Assembly (NCBI RefSeq): GCF_016907455.1
Contig: NZ_JAFBCB010000001.1
Location: forward strand, 744,001-808,000
Length of the DNA stretch: 64,000 nt
Reading direction: 5' to 3'
Origin: Brachybacterium muris
GTDB lineage: Bacteria; Actinomycetota; Actinomycetes; Actinomycetales; Dermabacteraceae
Each line of letters starts with the position of its first letter. The stretch's first letter is position 1. This document shows, one piece after another, positions 40,002 through 48,497 of the stretch. The notes beneath the pieces were generated by a model. It did no database searches. It had not been told where the DNA came from and saw only the letters and a program-made list of their open reading frames with translations. Position numbers and translations under genes: made by a program.

Positions 40002-40654
40002 ACGAGGCCAGAGGTCCCCATGGGCGTGACGAGATGAGTAGCGTCGACCCCGTCGTCGGGCTGATCGATGCGGCCCGGTTCGCGACGGTGAAGTTCCGTG
40101 CCGGCTACCGGACGGATGCGGTCGACGACTTCCTCGACCAGATCGTCACCCTGGTGAAGGACCCCATGGATCCGCAGCGTGCTCACCGAGAAGCGGTCGA
40201 GCGCGTGCAGGGTGCCGCGTTCCCCACCGTGACGTTCCGCGATGGCTATGACATGCAGGACGTGGACGTCTTTCTCGATGAGGTGCTGGTCCCTGCGCTC
40301 CAGGACGCCCCGGCCCCGCCGCCGCCTCCTGTCACGGACCCGCCACCACCGCGCCCGTCACCATCCGCCGCTCCGGATGCACCCGAGGACCCCCTGGTCG
40401 CGCACCTTCTCCAGGCGAGGTTCCCTCAGGCCGCCAGCAGCGCCGTCAACTACGCCGCGGACGACGTCGACCTCCTCCTGGACGAGATGATCGCGGCACT
40501 GAGCGCAAGCCCGGATCAGGGGAGCGGTCGCCACCGGGCACGCCAGCTGCTGGAGGGTGCGGCGATGGACCGCAGTACGACCAGGCGTGATGGCTACAGC
40601 GCGGAGCACGTCGATGCGTTCCTGATGGACGTCCTTGCCCGCTTGGGCAGCTGA
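39998..40654 (+). CDS. Protein with four DivIVA-like motifs
   Basis: 218 residues, no membrane segment. Four copies of the short N-terminal DivIVA/Wag31 motif: FATVKFRAGYRTDAVDDFLD (about 28-47), FPTVTFRDGYDMQDVDVFLD (about 75-94), a degenerate NYAADDVDLLLDEM (about 148-161) and RRDGYSAEHVDAFLMD (about 197-212). A proline-rich linker (about 105-125) separates the pairs. The motif normally binds curved membrane and recruits partners at poles and septa; no coiled coil follows here. A second protein of this kind is encoded at 62382. ATG start overlaps the amidohydrolase stop. Confidence 0.72.
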   Translation: MNEARGPHGRDEMSSVDPVVGLIDAARFATVKFRAGYRTDAVDDFLDQIVTLVKDPMDPQRAHREAVERVQGAAFPTVTFRDGYDMQDVDVFLDEVLVPALQDAPAPPPPPVTDPPPPRPSPSAAPDAPEDPLVAHLLQARFPQAASSAVNYAADDVDLLLDEMIAALSASPDQGSGRHRARQLLEGAAMDRSTTRRDGYSAEHVDAFLMDVLARLGS

Positions 40655-40730
40655 TCGAGGGGCTCGCTGTGAATCGTCCGGGGTTTGATAGAGGGTGAGC
40701 CAGACATCCTGGAAGGACCCCCTGATCACC

Positions 40731-41039
40731 ATGGCCAACTACAAGTACCCCGTCGAGCTGCGGGAGCGAGCGACCCGCCTGGCCGTCGAGGCCCGCCGCG
40801 ACCCGGCGACACGCATCGGCGCGATCGCGCGGATCGCGAAGCAGACGAACGTGCACAAGGAAGCGCTGCGGAACTGGGTCAGCAAGGCAGAAGCCGCAGA
40901 CATCCCGACCGAGGCGGTGGACGCCGAAACGCGGATTCGTCAGTTGGAGGCGGAGAACCGTGAGCTGCGCCGCTCGAACGAGATCCTGAAGTCCGCGACG
41001 GCTTTTTTCGCGGCGGAGTTCGACCGCCCACAGAAGTGA
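40731..41039 (+). CDS. IS3 orfA (HTH/leucine-zipper protein), copy B
   Basis: 102 residues. Helix-turn-helix (IAKQTNVHKEALRNWVSKAE, about 36-55) followed by a leucine-zipper-like stretch (RIRQLEAENRELRRSNEILK, about 69-88). Binds the IS ends. ATG chosen over an upstream GTG (40695) because MANYKYPVELRERA is the usual family start. The slip heptamer T-TTT-TTC lies at 41003-41009. Confidence 0.88.
   Translation: MANYKYPVELRERATRLAVEARRDPATRIGAIARIAKQTNVHKEALRNWVSKAEAADIPTEAVDAETRIRQLEAENRELRRSNEILKSATAFFAAEFDRPQK
41003..41009 (+). promoter_or_regulatory. -1 ribosomal frameshift site (OrfAB)
   Basis: T-TTT-TTC in the orfA frame is a standard X-XXY-YYZ slip heptamer. After a -1 slip the frame reads [17 protein letters not shown] with no stop and joins orfB, giving the OrfAB transposase expected for IS3 elements. 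Confidence 0.75.
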
Positions 41040-41962
41040 TCGTCGCCTACATCGACGAACAAAAAGACACGTGGGGGATCGAACCGATCTGCCGGGTTCT
41101 CACCAAAGAGCTCGATGTGAAGATCGCCCCGCAGACCTACTATGCGGCCCGCAGCCGACCTCCCTCGGCTCGCAGTGTTCGTGATGCCGAATTATCGAAG
41201 GAGATTATGCGCATTCATTTTCATCCACGAATGCGGGTCTACGGGATCCGGAAGATTCATGCGCAGCTCGTCCGCGAGGGCATCGCGGTCGGCAAGGGCA
41301 GAGTCGAGCGACTGTGCCGTTCCCTCGGCATCCGCGGCACCGTACGGGGCAAGTACCCGCGCACCACGAAGCCGGCCCCGGAGACCGGCCGCCCCTTGGA
41401 CCTCGTCCAGCGGGAATTCACCGCGACCGCCCCGAATCAGCTATGGGTAGCGGACATCACCTATGTGCCCACCAGGTCGGGATGGGTATACGTCGCCTTC
41501 GTGCTCGACGTGTTCTCACGAATGATCGTCGGCTGGCAAACCTCGACGCGGCTCTATACCGATCTGGCCCTCGACGCGCTTAACATGGGATTCTGGAACC
41601 GTCGGAAAGCTGGCCAAGACGTGAGTGGATTGATACATCATAGCGACCGCGGAGTTCAATACCGCGCCATCAAATACTCGCAGGCGCTGGAGGAAGCCGA
41701 AGTTGTCGCTTCTGTCGGCTCGAAGGGAGATTCGTACGATAACGCGATGGCCGAGGCACTGAACTCACTCTACAAGCACGAACTGATCTTTCTCGATGGG
41801 CCCTGGAACGGCATCGAGGACGTCGAGCCGGCCACCGCCGACTGGGTCCACTGGTTCAATACCGACCGCCTCCACGGCAAGCTCGACCACCGCACCCCCA
41901 CCGAGATCGAGACGGACCACCGGGTCCGTCAGCACGCCCCTCAGACCGCCACCGCGGCCTGA
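41036..41962 (+). CDS. IS3 transposase orfB, copy B
   Basis: 308 residues, complete rve-type DDE core ([35 protein letters not shown]). Intact; with orfA and the slip site it makes a probably active element. GTG at 41036 overlaps the orfA stop. Confidence 0.92.
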   Translation: MIVAYIDEQKDTWGIEPICRVLTKELDVKIAPQTYYAARSRPPSARSVRDAELSKEIMRIHFHPRMRVYGIRKIHAQLVREGIAVGKGRVERLCRSLGIRGTVRGKYPRTTKPAPETGRPLDLVQREFTATAPNQLWVADITYVPTRSGWVYVAFVLDVFSRMIVGWQTSTRLYTDLALDALNMGFWNRRKAGQDVSGLIHHSDRGVQYRAIKYSQALEEAEVVASVGSKGDSYDNAMAEALNSLYKHELIFLDGPWNGIEDVEPATADWVHWFNTDRLHGKLDHRTPTEIETDHRVRQHAPQTATAA

Positions 41963-42033
41963 GCAACCATCACCCGCACACCCTCAACGAAACCCGGGAC
42001 TTGACACTGTGCCACTCGGCACACATCCAGCGG

Positions 42034-42063
42034 TGGAAACCAGGTGGCCCGGGCTGGCATACT
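42034..42063 (+). promoter_or_regulatory. Candidate native rpsP promoter
   Basis: TGGAAA (42034-42039) and CATACT (42058-42063) with 18-bp spacing, downstream of the IS3 end, giving a leader of about 120 bases. If correct, IS3 copy B landed just upstream of the promoter and left it intact. Confidence 0.4.
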
Positions 42064-42192
42064 CGTTCCTTGTATGTGTCCTGGCCGGCCCTCTACCCGC
42101 CAGGCATGACACCCCGAGGACCGTCTGCGCCCGCATCACCCCACAGGCTGCGGCGGGACTCACCCGAACATCCTGAAGGAGAGTCCACCCAC

Positions 42193-42720
42193 GTGGCTGT
42201 CAAGATCCGTCTGAAGCGCATGGGCAAGATCCGTGCACCGTTCTACCGCGTCGTCGTGGCCGATTCGCGCAAGAAGCGCGATGGCGCCGTGATCGAGGAG
42301 ATCGGCAAGTACCACCCCACCGAGGACCCCTCGGTCATCGAGATCATCTCCGAGCGCGCCCAGTACTGGCTCAGCGTGGGCGCACAGCCCACCGAGCAGG
42401 TCGCCGCGCTGCTGAAGGTCACCGGTGACTGGCAGAAGTTCAAGGGTGAGGGCGACTCCGCCGGCTCCCTGAAGACCGCCGAGGAGAAGAAGTCCGCCGA
42501 GGAGCTCATCGCCGAGGCCGACAAGGCCGCCGCGGAGTCCCGCGAGGGCGCCAAGAAGTCCAAGGCCGAGAACGAGTCCGAGGAGGGCGACGTGCCTGCA
42601 GAGTCCGACGAGTCCACCAAGTCCGAGGAGACCGCTGCTGAGGCGGAGCCGGGTTCGGAGTCCACCGCCGAGGGCGAGTCCACTGAGGACGCCGAGGCGC
42701 AGACCTCCGACGAGGCCTGA
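42193..42720 (+). CDS. rpsP: 30S ribosomal protein S16 with acidic C-terminal extension
   Basis: 175 residues; the S16 core is the first ~85 ([39 protein letters not shown]). The remaining ~90 residues are a Glu/Ala/Ser-rich low-complexity tail (EESEEGD-like composition), long compared with most S16 proteins. GTG start at 42193 gives the family N-terminus; AAGGAG lies upstream. First gene of the rpsP-khpA-lipoprotein-rimM-trmD cluster. Confidence 0.95.
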   Translation: MAVKIRLKRMGKIRAPFYRVVVADSRKKRDGAVIEEIGKYHPTEDPSVIEIISERAQYWLSVGAQPTEQVAALLKVTGDWQKFKGEGDSAGSLKTAEEKKSAEELIAEADKAAAESREGAKKSKAENESEEGDVPAESDESTKSEETAAEAEPGSESTAEGESTEDAEAQTSDEA

Positions 42721-42721
42721 G

Positions 42722-42964
42722 ATGAGCGCTCGCGCCGAAGCTCTGGACCACCTGGTCCGCGGCATCGTGGACGATCCTGACGCTGTGCGCGTCACGGAGA
42801 AGTCGACCCGCCGCGGCCCGCTGCTCGAGGTGCGGGTCAGCCCCGCCGACCTCGGCCGCGTGATCGGTCGCTCCGGCCGCACCGCCCGTGCCCTGCGCAC
42901 GGTCACCGCGGCCCTGTCCGACGACGACGTGCGGGTCGACATCGTCGACGTCGACCGGCGCTGA
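42722..42964 (+). CDS. khpA: KH-domain RNA-binding protein KhpA
   Basis: 80 residues with one KH domain; the GxxG loop lies in LGRVIGRSGRTARALRTV near 42-59. It binds RNA, and homologs form a complex with KhpB that affects division-gene expression. It starts one base after the rpsP stop, the constant position between rpsP and rimM. Confidence 0.93.
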   Translation: MSARAEALDHLVRGIVDDPDAVRVTEKSTRRGPLLEVRVSPADLGRVIGRSGRTARALRTVTAALSDDDVRVDIVDVDRR

Positions 42965-42965
42965 G

Positions 42966-43904
42966 GTGCCTGGCAGCATCGAACATCCCGAGAGCGGCAC
43001 TGCGCGGCAGTGCCGCTCTCGGCGTACCCGCACCCTGGTGACCGCGGCTGCGGCTGTGCTGCTGGCCGCCTGCACCGGGACCGGGACGGGTCCGGGGAAG
43101 GACCCCGAGGCCACGACCACGGCAGATACCGGCGCAGGCACGACGACCAGCCCTGCCGCCTCCGCAGATCCCGCTCTGGCGGCTGCCTGCGGCGAGTTCT
43201 GGGGCGACCCCGACTACACCGCGCCCCTGTCGCGCGTGGTGCTGGACCGAGCCGCCACCGCCCCCGAGGTCGGCCCGTCGGACCCCTTCTTCTACGCGAT
43301 GACCGGCGACGACGTCGACGCGACGTTCGTCGATGCGCCCGAGGGTGCGCGCACCGCGGCGACCGGACTGGCCGAGTGGTTCCGCACCCAGCCCGAGCAG
43401 GGCCAGGACGCCGACCTGGAGTCCTTCCGGACTGCCTGGCAGGGCGTGGCCTCGGAATGCGCGGAGGTCTCTGCCGCGGCAGCCTTCGCCGCCCAGCCGG
43501 GCCAGGACGCACCCAAGCCCGCATCCCTGGTGTGCGCTGATGTCTTCGACACCCCCGGCACCCTCACCCACTTCCGCAACGCCAACGTGCTGACCTCGAA
43601 CATGTTCAAGCTGGTGGGCCTCAGTGCCCAACAGGTTCCCGGGGACCGCCTCGACGACGTCCAGGCCACAGCCGACCTCCTGACCAGGGAGATCGACCGG
43701 GTCGACGACGATGCGGTGCGCTCCGGCCTGGAACAGGTGCGGGCCCCGTTCCAGCAGGCCCTCGAAGGTGACATGTGGTCCGAGGGGCTCAGCGGACCGC
43801 TCGATGAACTCGGCGCGGCCTGCGACGCCGCCGGGTACGACTCCCCGGACAGCGGCGAACTGGACGACGAACCCACCGATGACGACGACGGAGGACTGGT
43901 ATGA
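42966..43904 (+). CDS. Lipoprotein, unknown function, in the rpsP-rimM cluster
   Basis: Up to 312 residues. Signal region RTRTLVTAAAAVLLAAC ends in a lipobox Cys, then a Thr/Gly/Ala-rich linker and an acidic helical domain ending in DDEPTDDDDGG. The start is unsure: GTG 42966 gives 23 residues before the signal and includes a perfect 16-bp hairpin (42988-43022); a later GTG at 43036 would leave almost no positive N-region. Four further Cys in the mature part (AAACGEF, SECAEV, LVCADV, GAACDA) could pair. It overlaps rimM by four bases. Family not recognised. Confidence 0.72.
   Translation: MPGSIEHPESGTARQCRSRRTRTLVTAAAAVLLAACTGTGTGPGKDPEATTTADTGAGTTTSPAASADPALAAACGEFWGDPDYTAPLSRVVLDRAATAPEVGPSDPFFYAMTGDDVDATFVDAPEGARTAATGLAEWFRTQPEQGQDADLESFRTAWQGVASECAEVSAAAAFAAQPGQDAPKPASLVCADVFDTPGTLTHFRNANVLTSNMFKLVGLSAQQVPGDRLDDVQATADLLTREIDRVDDDAVRSGLEQVRAPFQQALEGDMWSEGLSGPLDELGAACDAAGYDSPDSGELDDEPTDDDDGGLV
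42988..43022 (+). terminator. Perfect 16-bp hairpin after khpA
   Basis: CCGAGAGCGGCACTGC (42988-43003), loop gcg, and its exact complement (43007-43022), 24 bases after the khpA stop. It has the form of a terminator or mRNA-stabilising hairpin without a T-run. It also lies within the possible 5' coding end of the lipoprotein gene. Confidence 0.6.
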
Positions 43905-44491
43905 CCCGCTTCGAGGTGATCGTGGCGACCATCGGCAAGGCGCACGGGCTGCGCGGCGAGGTGGCGCTGAACCTGCGCACCGATCAGCCGGCGGAGCGAC
44001 TGCTGAGCGGCACCGTGTTCGACGTCGCCCCCGGGAAGCCTCAGGGAACCGGTGTCGCCCCCGGGCCCCTGCCGCGGCAGCTCACCCTGGTCTCCACCCG
44101 CACCCAGCAGGACCGCTGGTACGCGCGCTTCGAGGAGATCCCGGACCGCACTGCCGCCGAGTCCCTGCGCGGCGTCGAGCTCTCCCTGGAGCTGGATGCC
44201 GAACAGGAGAGCGAGGAGGACCCCGACGCCTGGTACGCCTCCCAACTGGAGGGCCTCCCAGTGCGGCACGTCGACGGCCGTGAGCTGGGCGTGGTCACGG
44301 GACTCCAGCACTACCCGGCGCAGGACCTGCTGCTGGTGCGCACCCCGGACGGCCGTCGCGTGCAGCTGCCGCTGGTGGAGCAGCTGGTCCCCGAGATCGA
44401 CCTGGAGCGCGGCGAGATCCTCGCCGATCCCCCCGGTGGCCTGTTCGAGGACCTCCCGGACGAGGGCGACATCGCCGACGAGGAGCGCTGA
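43901..44491 (+). CDS. rimM: 16S rRNA processing protein RimM
   Basis: 196 residues. N-terminal RimM barrel (VIVATIGKAHGLRGEVALNL, 7-26) and C-terminal PRC-barrel (about 100-175, LEGLPVRHVDGRELGVVTGL). Assists 30S head maturation and binds S19. Acidic C-terminus. ATG start overlaps the lipoprotein stop; trmD follows after six bases. Confidence 0.94.
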   Translation: MTRFEVIVATIGKAHGLRGEVALNLRTDQPAERLLSGTVFDVAPGKPQGTGVAPGPLPRQLTLVSTRTQQDRWYARFEEIPDRTAAESLRGVELSLELDAEQESEEDPDAWYASQLEGLPVRHVDGRELGVVTGLQHYPAQDLLLVRTPDGRRVQLPLVEQLVPEIDLERGEILADPPGGLFEDLPDEGDIADEER

Positions 44492-44497
44492 GGGCGC

Positions 44498-45220
44498 GTG
44501 CGCATCGACGTCCTGACCATCTTTCCGGAGTACCTGGCGCCACTGGAGCTGTCCCTGATCGGCAAGGCCCGCCGCGAGGGCCTGCTGGACCTGCACCTGC
44601 ATCACCTGCGGGACTGGACCCATGACCGCCACCGCACCGTGGACGACACCCCGCTGGGCGGTGGCGCCGGCATGGTGATGAAGCCGGAGCCATGGGCCGA
44701 GGCCTTCGCTGCCGTGCGTGAGCAGGGCAGGGCGCAGCTGGGTGCCGACGCCCAGCCGCTGATCGTGTTCCCCAATCCTGCAGGTGTCCCCTTCACGCAG
44801 GCCACCGCCCGGGAATGGTCGGAGCGCGAATGGATCGTGTTCGCCTGCGGCCGCTACGAGGGCATCGACGAACGGGTGTACGAGCATCTGGCCGACGAGG
44901 GCTACGAGGTGGCCTTGGCCTCGCTGGGGGACTACGTGCTCAACGGCGGCGAGGTCGCGGTGCTCGCGATCACCGAGGCCGTGGTGCGCCTGGTCCCGGG
45001 AGTGGTGGGCAATGCCGAGTCCCTGGTCGAGGAATCCCACTCCGACGGGATGCTGGAATACCCGCTATACACCCGGCCGGCGCGCTGGACGGACCCGGCC
45101 GGCACCGTGCGGGAGGCTCCCGAGATCCTGCTGTCCGGGGACCACGGGCGCATCGCCGCCTGGCGGCGCGAGCAGTCGCAGCTGCGCACACAGCAGCGTC
45201 GACCGGACCTGCTGGCCTGA
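44498..45220 (+). CDS. trmD: tRNA (guanine37-N1)-methyltransferase
   Basis: 240 residues, SPOUT enzyme methylating G37 with S-adenosylmethionine. Trefoil-knot cofactor loops are visible: [13 protein letters not shown] near 111, [20 protein letters not shown] near 144, and the flexible lid [16 protein letters not shown] near 49. GTG start. It is notable that the other A37/G37-region enzyme RlmN is broken in this genome. Confidence 0.96.
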   Translation: MRIDVLTIFPEYLAPLELSLIGKARREGLLDLHLHHLRDWTHDRHRTVDDTPLGGGAGMVMKPEPWAEAFAAVREQGRAQLGADAQPLIVFPNPAGVPFTQATAREWSEREWIVFACGRYEGIDERVYEHLADEGYEVALASLGDYVLNGGEVAVLAITEAVVRLVPGVVGNAESLVEESHSDGMLEYPLYTRPARWTDPAGTVREAPEILLSGDHGRIAAWRREQSQLRTQQRRPDLLA

Positions 45221-45290
45221 GCGCGCCCGCCGCGTGACGGATCCGACACCGGCGAAGCCGCGTGACCAGCGGATCCGCCGACCGAAGGGC

Positions 45291-45320
45291 TTGCCGTGAC
45301 GCGTGCAGCGCTGGCAGAAT
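45291..45320 (+). promoter_or_regulatory. Candidate promoter upstream of rplS
   Basis: TTGCCG (45291-45296) and CAGAAT (45315-45320) with 18-bp spacing in the 310-base trmD-rplS gap. It would give rplS its own transcript with a leader of about 200 bases. Confidence 0.45.
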
Positions 45321-45339
45321 GAGCGGCTGTGCATGCCGC

Positions 45340-45367
45340 GCGCCCCTCTGCCTCAGGGGAGGGGCGC
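45340..45367 (+). promoter_or_regulatory. Leader hairpin upstream of rplS
   Basis: Perfect 9-bp arms GCGCCCCTC (45340-45348) and GAGGGGCGC (45359-45367). It lies in the probable rplS leader; an L19 autoregulatory or attenuation role is possible but not shown by sequence alone. Confidence 0.4.
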
Positions 45368-45530
45368 ATGACGCGGCCGGGCAGGTCCGTGGCGATGGGA
45401 GTCGCCGCCAGAGGCCCAGCACACCGGCACGAGGAGCTCGCTCCTCGCCGGATCGACGGTTCATGACCGGCCCCACGCGGGGCCGAACGAACACGCTGTC
45501 CGACCTGAGGCGGAGAGCTGGAGAGAGAAC

Positions 45531-45881
45531 ATGCAGAAGCTCGACGAGCTCGACAAGGCATCCCTGCGCGAGGACATCCCCGCGTTCCGTCCCGGTGACA
45601 ACGTGAAGGTGCACGTGAAGGTCATCGAGGGCAACCGCTCCCGTATCCAGGTCTTCCAGGGCCACGTCATCGCCCGCCAGGGCCACGGCGTGGGTGAGAC
45701 CTTCCGCGTCCGCAAGATCTCCTTCGGCGTCGGCGTGGAGCGCGTGTTCCCCGTGCACGCCCCCACCATCGACAAGATCGAGATCGTCACCCGCGGTGAC
45801 GTGCGTCGCGCCAAGCTGTACTACCTGCGCGGCCTGACCGGCAAGAAGGCCCGCATCCGCGAGAAGCGCGACCACTCCTGA
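45531..45881 (+). CDS. rplS: 50S ribosomal protein L19
   Basis: 116 residues, usual length. Family blocks: [20 protein letters not shown] near 22, VEIGF-equivalent [20 protein letters not shown] near 60, and [19 protein letters not shown] at the end. ATG with GGAGAGAG upstream. Own promoter likely (45291). Two signal peptidase genes follow. Confidence 0.97.
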   Translation: MQKLDELDKASLREDIPAFRPGDNVKVHVKVIEGNRSRIQVFQGHVIARQGHGVGETFRVRKISFGVGVERVFPVHAPTIDKIEIVTRGDVRRAKLYYLRGLTGKKARIREKRDHS

Positions 45882-45902
45882 TCAGCGCCTGACACGCCAC
45901 GC

Positions 45903-46484
45903 GTGGACAGCCCTGTGGCTTCCGGACGGCGGCGACCATCCCTCGTGGTGGTCGCCGCCGTCTGCGTCGTGGTGCTGCTGTTGGCCGCCGTGGCGGTGCG
46001 TCAGTTCGTGGTCCAGCCGTTCCGGGTGCCGTCGGCCTCGATGGAACCGGTGCTGCAGGCGGGCGATGTGATCCTCGCCGACCGTGCGGACCGCGGCACT
46101 GCTCGGCGCGGCGATCTGGTGGTGTTCGACGGCTCCGGCTACTTCGCCCCCTCCGGCTCGGGCAGTGGGCGCTACTGGGTCAAGCGGGTGGTCGCCGTGG
46201 GCGGTGACCGCGTCACCTGCTGCACCGATGACGGTGCCATCACGATCGATGGGCAGGTGCTCGAGGAGCCCTACCTGGCGCCGGGCACCGAACCCAGCTC
46301 GATCGAGTTCGACCTGCGCGTCCCCGAGGGACGCATGTTCGTGCTCGGTGACAACCGCGATGACTCCACCGATTCGCGCTCCATGCTCGGTGCACCCGGC
46401 GGCGGCATGGTCCCGGTGGATCGCGTGGTGGGAACGGTGGACCGGATCGTGTGGCCTCTCACGCGCGCCGGAGCCGTCCGATGA
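45903..46484 (+). CDS. lepB: Signal peptidase I, first copy
   Basis: 193 residues. One N-terminal helix (about 13-32), then catalytic Ser in RVPSASMEPVLQ (Ser46), general-base Lys in YWVKRVVAVGGD near 100, and the conserved GDNRDDSTDSR near 156. Cleaves Sec and Tat signal peptides outside the membrane. GTG start 21 bases after rplS. A CC pair in VTCCTDDG is unusual but occurs in actinobacterial homologs. Confidence 0.93.
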   Translation: MDSPVASGRRRPSLVVVAAVCVVVLLLAAVAVRQFVVQPFRVPSASMEPVLQAGDVILADRADRGTARRGDLVVFDGSGYFAPSGSGSGRYWVKRVVAVGGDRVTCCTDDGAITIDGQVLEEPYLAPGTEPSSIEFDLRVPEGRMFVLGDNRDDSTDSRSMLGAPGGGMVPVDRVVGTVDRIVWPLTRAGAVR

Positions 46485-46511
46485 CCAGGAAGGGTCGATA
46501 GGATCACCGCG

Positions 46512-47378
46512 ATGAACCAGTCCGTCCCGCCCAGCAGCGCAGTGCCCCAGAACGGCCGCACCCTGCGCGGCGACGACCACCCCGATGTCGCCTCGGCGGA
46601 CGCTGAACCGACGACCTCCGGTCCGGAACACACCTCCGATCCGGAACAGGCTGTCCGTGCGGATGATCCTCGGACCACCGCTACGACGGGCCGCCGACGC
46701 GGAGCGAGCAAGCAGCGCCTCCCGCTGTGGCTGGACACGGTGCTCACGATGGTCGTGGCGCTGGTGATCGCGGTGCTGGTGAAGACCTTCCTGATCCAGC
46801 CGTTCTTCATCCCCTCGGCGTCGATGAACCCCACCCTGCTGCAGGACGACAAGATCCTGGTCTCCAAGCTGTCCCCGGGCGTGTTCGATCTCGAGCGCGG
46901 TGACGTGATCGTCTTCGAGGACCCGGGGGAGTGGATCCCCGGCGACGCCACCGAGAACCCCACCCCGCGGGTGCGACTGATGATGGTGCTGAGCCTAGTG
47001 GGCCTGGCTCCGGATCCTTCACAGGACCACCTGGTCAAGCGCCTGGTCGGGATGCCCGGCGATCGTGTGGTGTGCGAGAGCGAAGGGTCTGCGCTGCAGG
47101 TCAACGGGGTCCAGGTCGACGAGCCGTACATCAACCCCGAGACCTCGGCCTGCCAGACGGCCTTCGACGTCACCGTGCCGTCCGGCAAGGTGTGGGTGAT
47201 GGGCGACAACCGTTACGCCTCGGCGGATTCCGCCTGGCATCACACCCATGGCGGCGACGGCTTCGTGGCCGAGTCCGACATCACCGGCCGCGCCGAGGTC
47301 GTCTTCTGGCCTGCGAGCCGGTGGTCCGGCCTGGGCGGGGGCGACGAGGCCTTCGCCGACGTGCCCGAGAAGCCGTGA
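46512..47378 (+). CDS. lepB: Signal peptidase I, second copy
   Basis: 288 residues; long hydrophilic N-terminal region (1-70), one helix (about 74-95), catalytic Ser in FIPSASMNPTLL near 101, Lys in LVKRLVGMPGD near 178, and VMGDNRYASADS near 237. It belongs to the same family as the preceding gene but is not a recent duplicate. TAGGAT (46499-46504) lies seven bases before the ATG, so it is probably leaderless. It overlaps rnhB by four bases. Confidence 0.93.
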   Translation: MNQSVPPSSAVPQNGRTLRGDDHPDVASADAEPTTSGPEHTSDPEQAVRADDPRTTATTGRRRGASKQRLPLWLDTVLTMVVALVIAVLVKTFLIQPFFIPSASMNPTLLQDDKILVSKLSPGVFDLERGDVIVFEDPGEWIPGDATENPTPRVRLMMVLSLVGLAPDPSQDHLVKRLVGMPGDRVVCESEGSALQVNGVQVDEPYINPETSACQTAFDVTVPSGKVWVMGDNRYASADSAWHHTHGGDGFVAESDITGRAEVVFWPASRWSGLGGGDEAFADVPEKP

Positions 47379-48115
47379 CCGCACCCAGCCTCACGCGCGC
47401 CGTCCCCACGCTGGATCTCGAGCTCGCTCTGGCTACCCGGTGCGGTCCGGGGCCCCGGATCGTGGTGGGCATCGACGAGGTGGGCCGCGGAGCATTGGCC
47501 GGTCCCGTCGCCGTCGGCGCCTGTGCGATCGAGGTCGTCGAGGGTCGCGCCCTCGCACTTCCCGACGGGGTGCGTGACTCCAAGGCACTCACCGCCCGCC
47601 GGCGGGAACAGCTGGTCGAGCCGATCCGATCCGCTGCTCGCAGCACCGCCGTGGGCTGGTCCGAACCTGCCGAGATCGATGAACTGGGCATCATGCGCGC
47701 CCTCACGCTGGCCGCGCTGCGAGCGATCGACGCCCTCGAGGTCGCAGCCGATGCGATCATCCTGGACGGCTCCGTGGATGTCCTCACCCCTGACCTCTCC
47801 CGCCGCCCCGGCAGGTGCCCCAGAGTCGAGCTGCGGGTGAAGGCGGACCGGGACTGCGCCAGCACCGCCGCCGCCAGCATCATCGCCAAGGTGGCCCGCG
47901 ACCGGCGGATGCAGGAACTGGACGCTGTCGCCCCCGCCTACGGATGGGCAGCGAACAAGGGGTACGGCTCGGCCACGCACCGCACCGCGATCCTCGAGCA
48001 CGGCCCCAGCGATCAGCACCGGCGCAGCTGGAACCTCGGGGGCAGGGAACCGGTGCTTCCTGGCGTACTGTGGGACGACCAGTCGAGCCCGCAGCCCGGG
48101 AAGGAGCGCCGGTGA
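47375..48115 (+). CDS. rnhB: Ribonuclease HII
   Basis: 246 residues. Removes ribonucleotides from DNA and RNA of RNA-DNA hybrids. Catalytic D-E pair in VVGIDEVGRGALAGPVAVG near 30, Asp in DAIILDGSVDVLT near 130, Asp in ELRVKADRDCASTAAASIIA near 155. GTG start overlaps lepB, and the next gene starts inside its stop codon. Confidence 0.95.
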   Translation: MTAPSLTRAVPTLDLELALATRCGPGPRIVVGIDEVGRGALAGPVAVGACAIEVVEGRALALPDGVRDSKALTARRREQLVEPIRSAARSTAVGWSEPAEIDELGIMRALTLAALRAIDALEVAADAIILDGSVDVLTPDLSRRPGRCPRVELRVKADRDCASTAAASIIAKVARDRRMQELDAVAPAYGWAANKGYGSATHRTAILEHGPSDQHRRSWNLGGREPVLPGVLWDDQSSPQPGKERR

Positions 48116-48414
48116 ACGTGCAGGATCTCGAGAACTACGAGTCCGACCTCGAGCTTCAGCTCTTCCGCGAGTACCGCGACGTGGTGAGCCTGTTCACCTA
48201 TGTGGTGGAGACGGAGCGCCGCTTCTACCTCGCCAACCAGGTCGACCTGCAGGTGCGCTCCGCCGGGGGAGAGGTCTTCTACGAGCTGCGTCTGGCCGAC
48301 GTGTGGGTGTGGGACATCTACCGCTCCAACCGCTTCGTGCGATCCGTGCGCGTGGTGACGTTCAAGGACGTCAACATCGAGGAGCTCAACAAGCAGGACA
48401 TCTCCCTGCCCTGA
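48112..48414 (+). CDS. DUF2469 protein
   Basis: 100 residues, strongly conserved actinobacterial family of unknown function, recognised by LENYESDLELQLFREYRDVV and RFYLANQVDL. It always sits between rnhB and yraN. GTG start overlaps the rnhB stop (GTGA). Confidence 0.93.
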   Translation: MNVQDLENYESDLELQLFREYRDVVSLFTYVVETERRFYLANQVDLQVRSAGGEVFYELRLADVWVWDIYRSNRFVRSVRVVTFKDVNIEELNKQDISLP

Positions 48415-48497
48415 TCGAGGTTCCTCCCCAAGGCCACGTCGTGCACATTCCGGGGTGACCGGGTGCGACCGGATCCGAGGCTCGCAACGCTGGGGAC

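Larger units (their letters stand above)
40670..42006 (+). mobile_element. IS3-family element, copy B (intact)
   Basis: 1,337 bp. Ends TGAATCGTCCGGGG and ...ACTTGACA. 3-bp duplication ctg (40667-40669, 42007-42009). The right end carries a perfect outward-facing -35 hexamer TTGACA (42001-42006). Inserted between the DivIVA-motif gene and rpsP. Confidence 0.95.
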
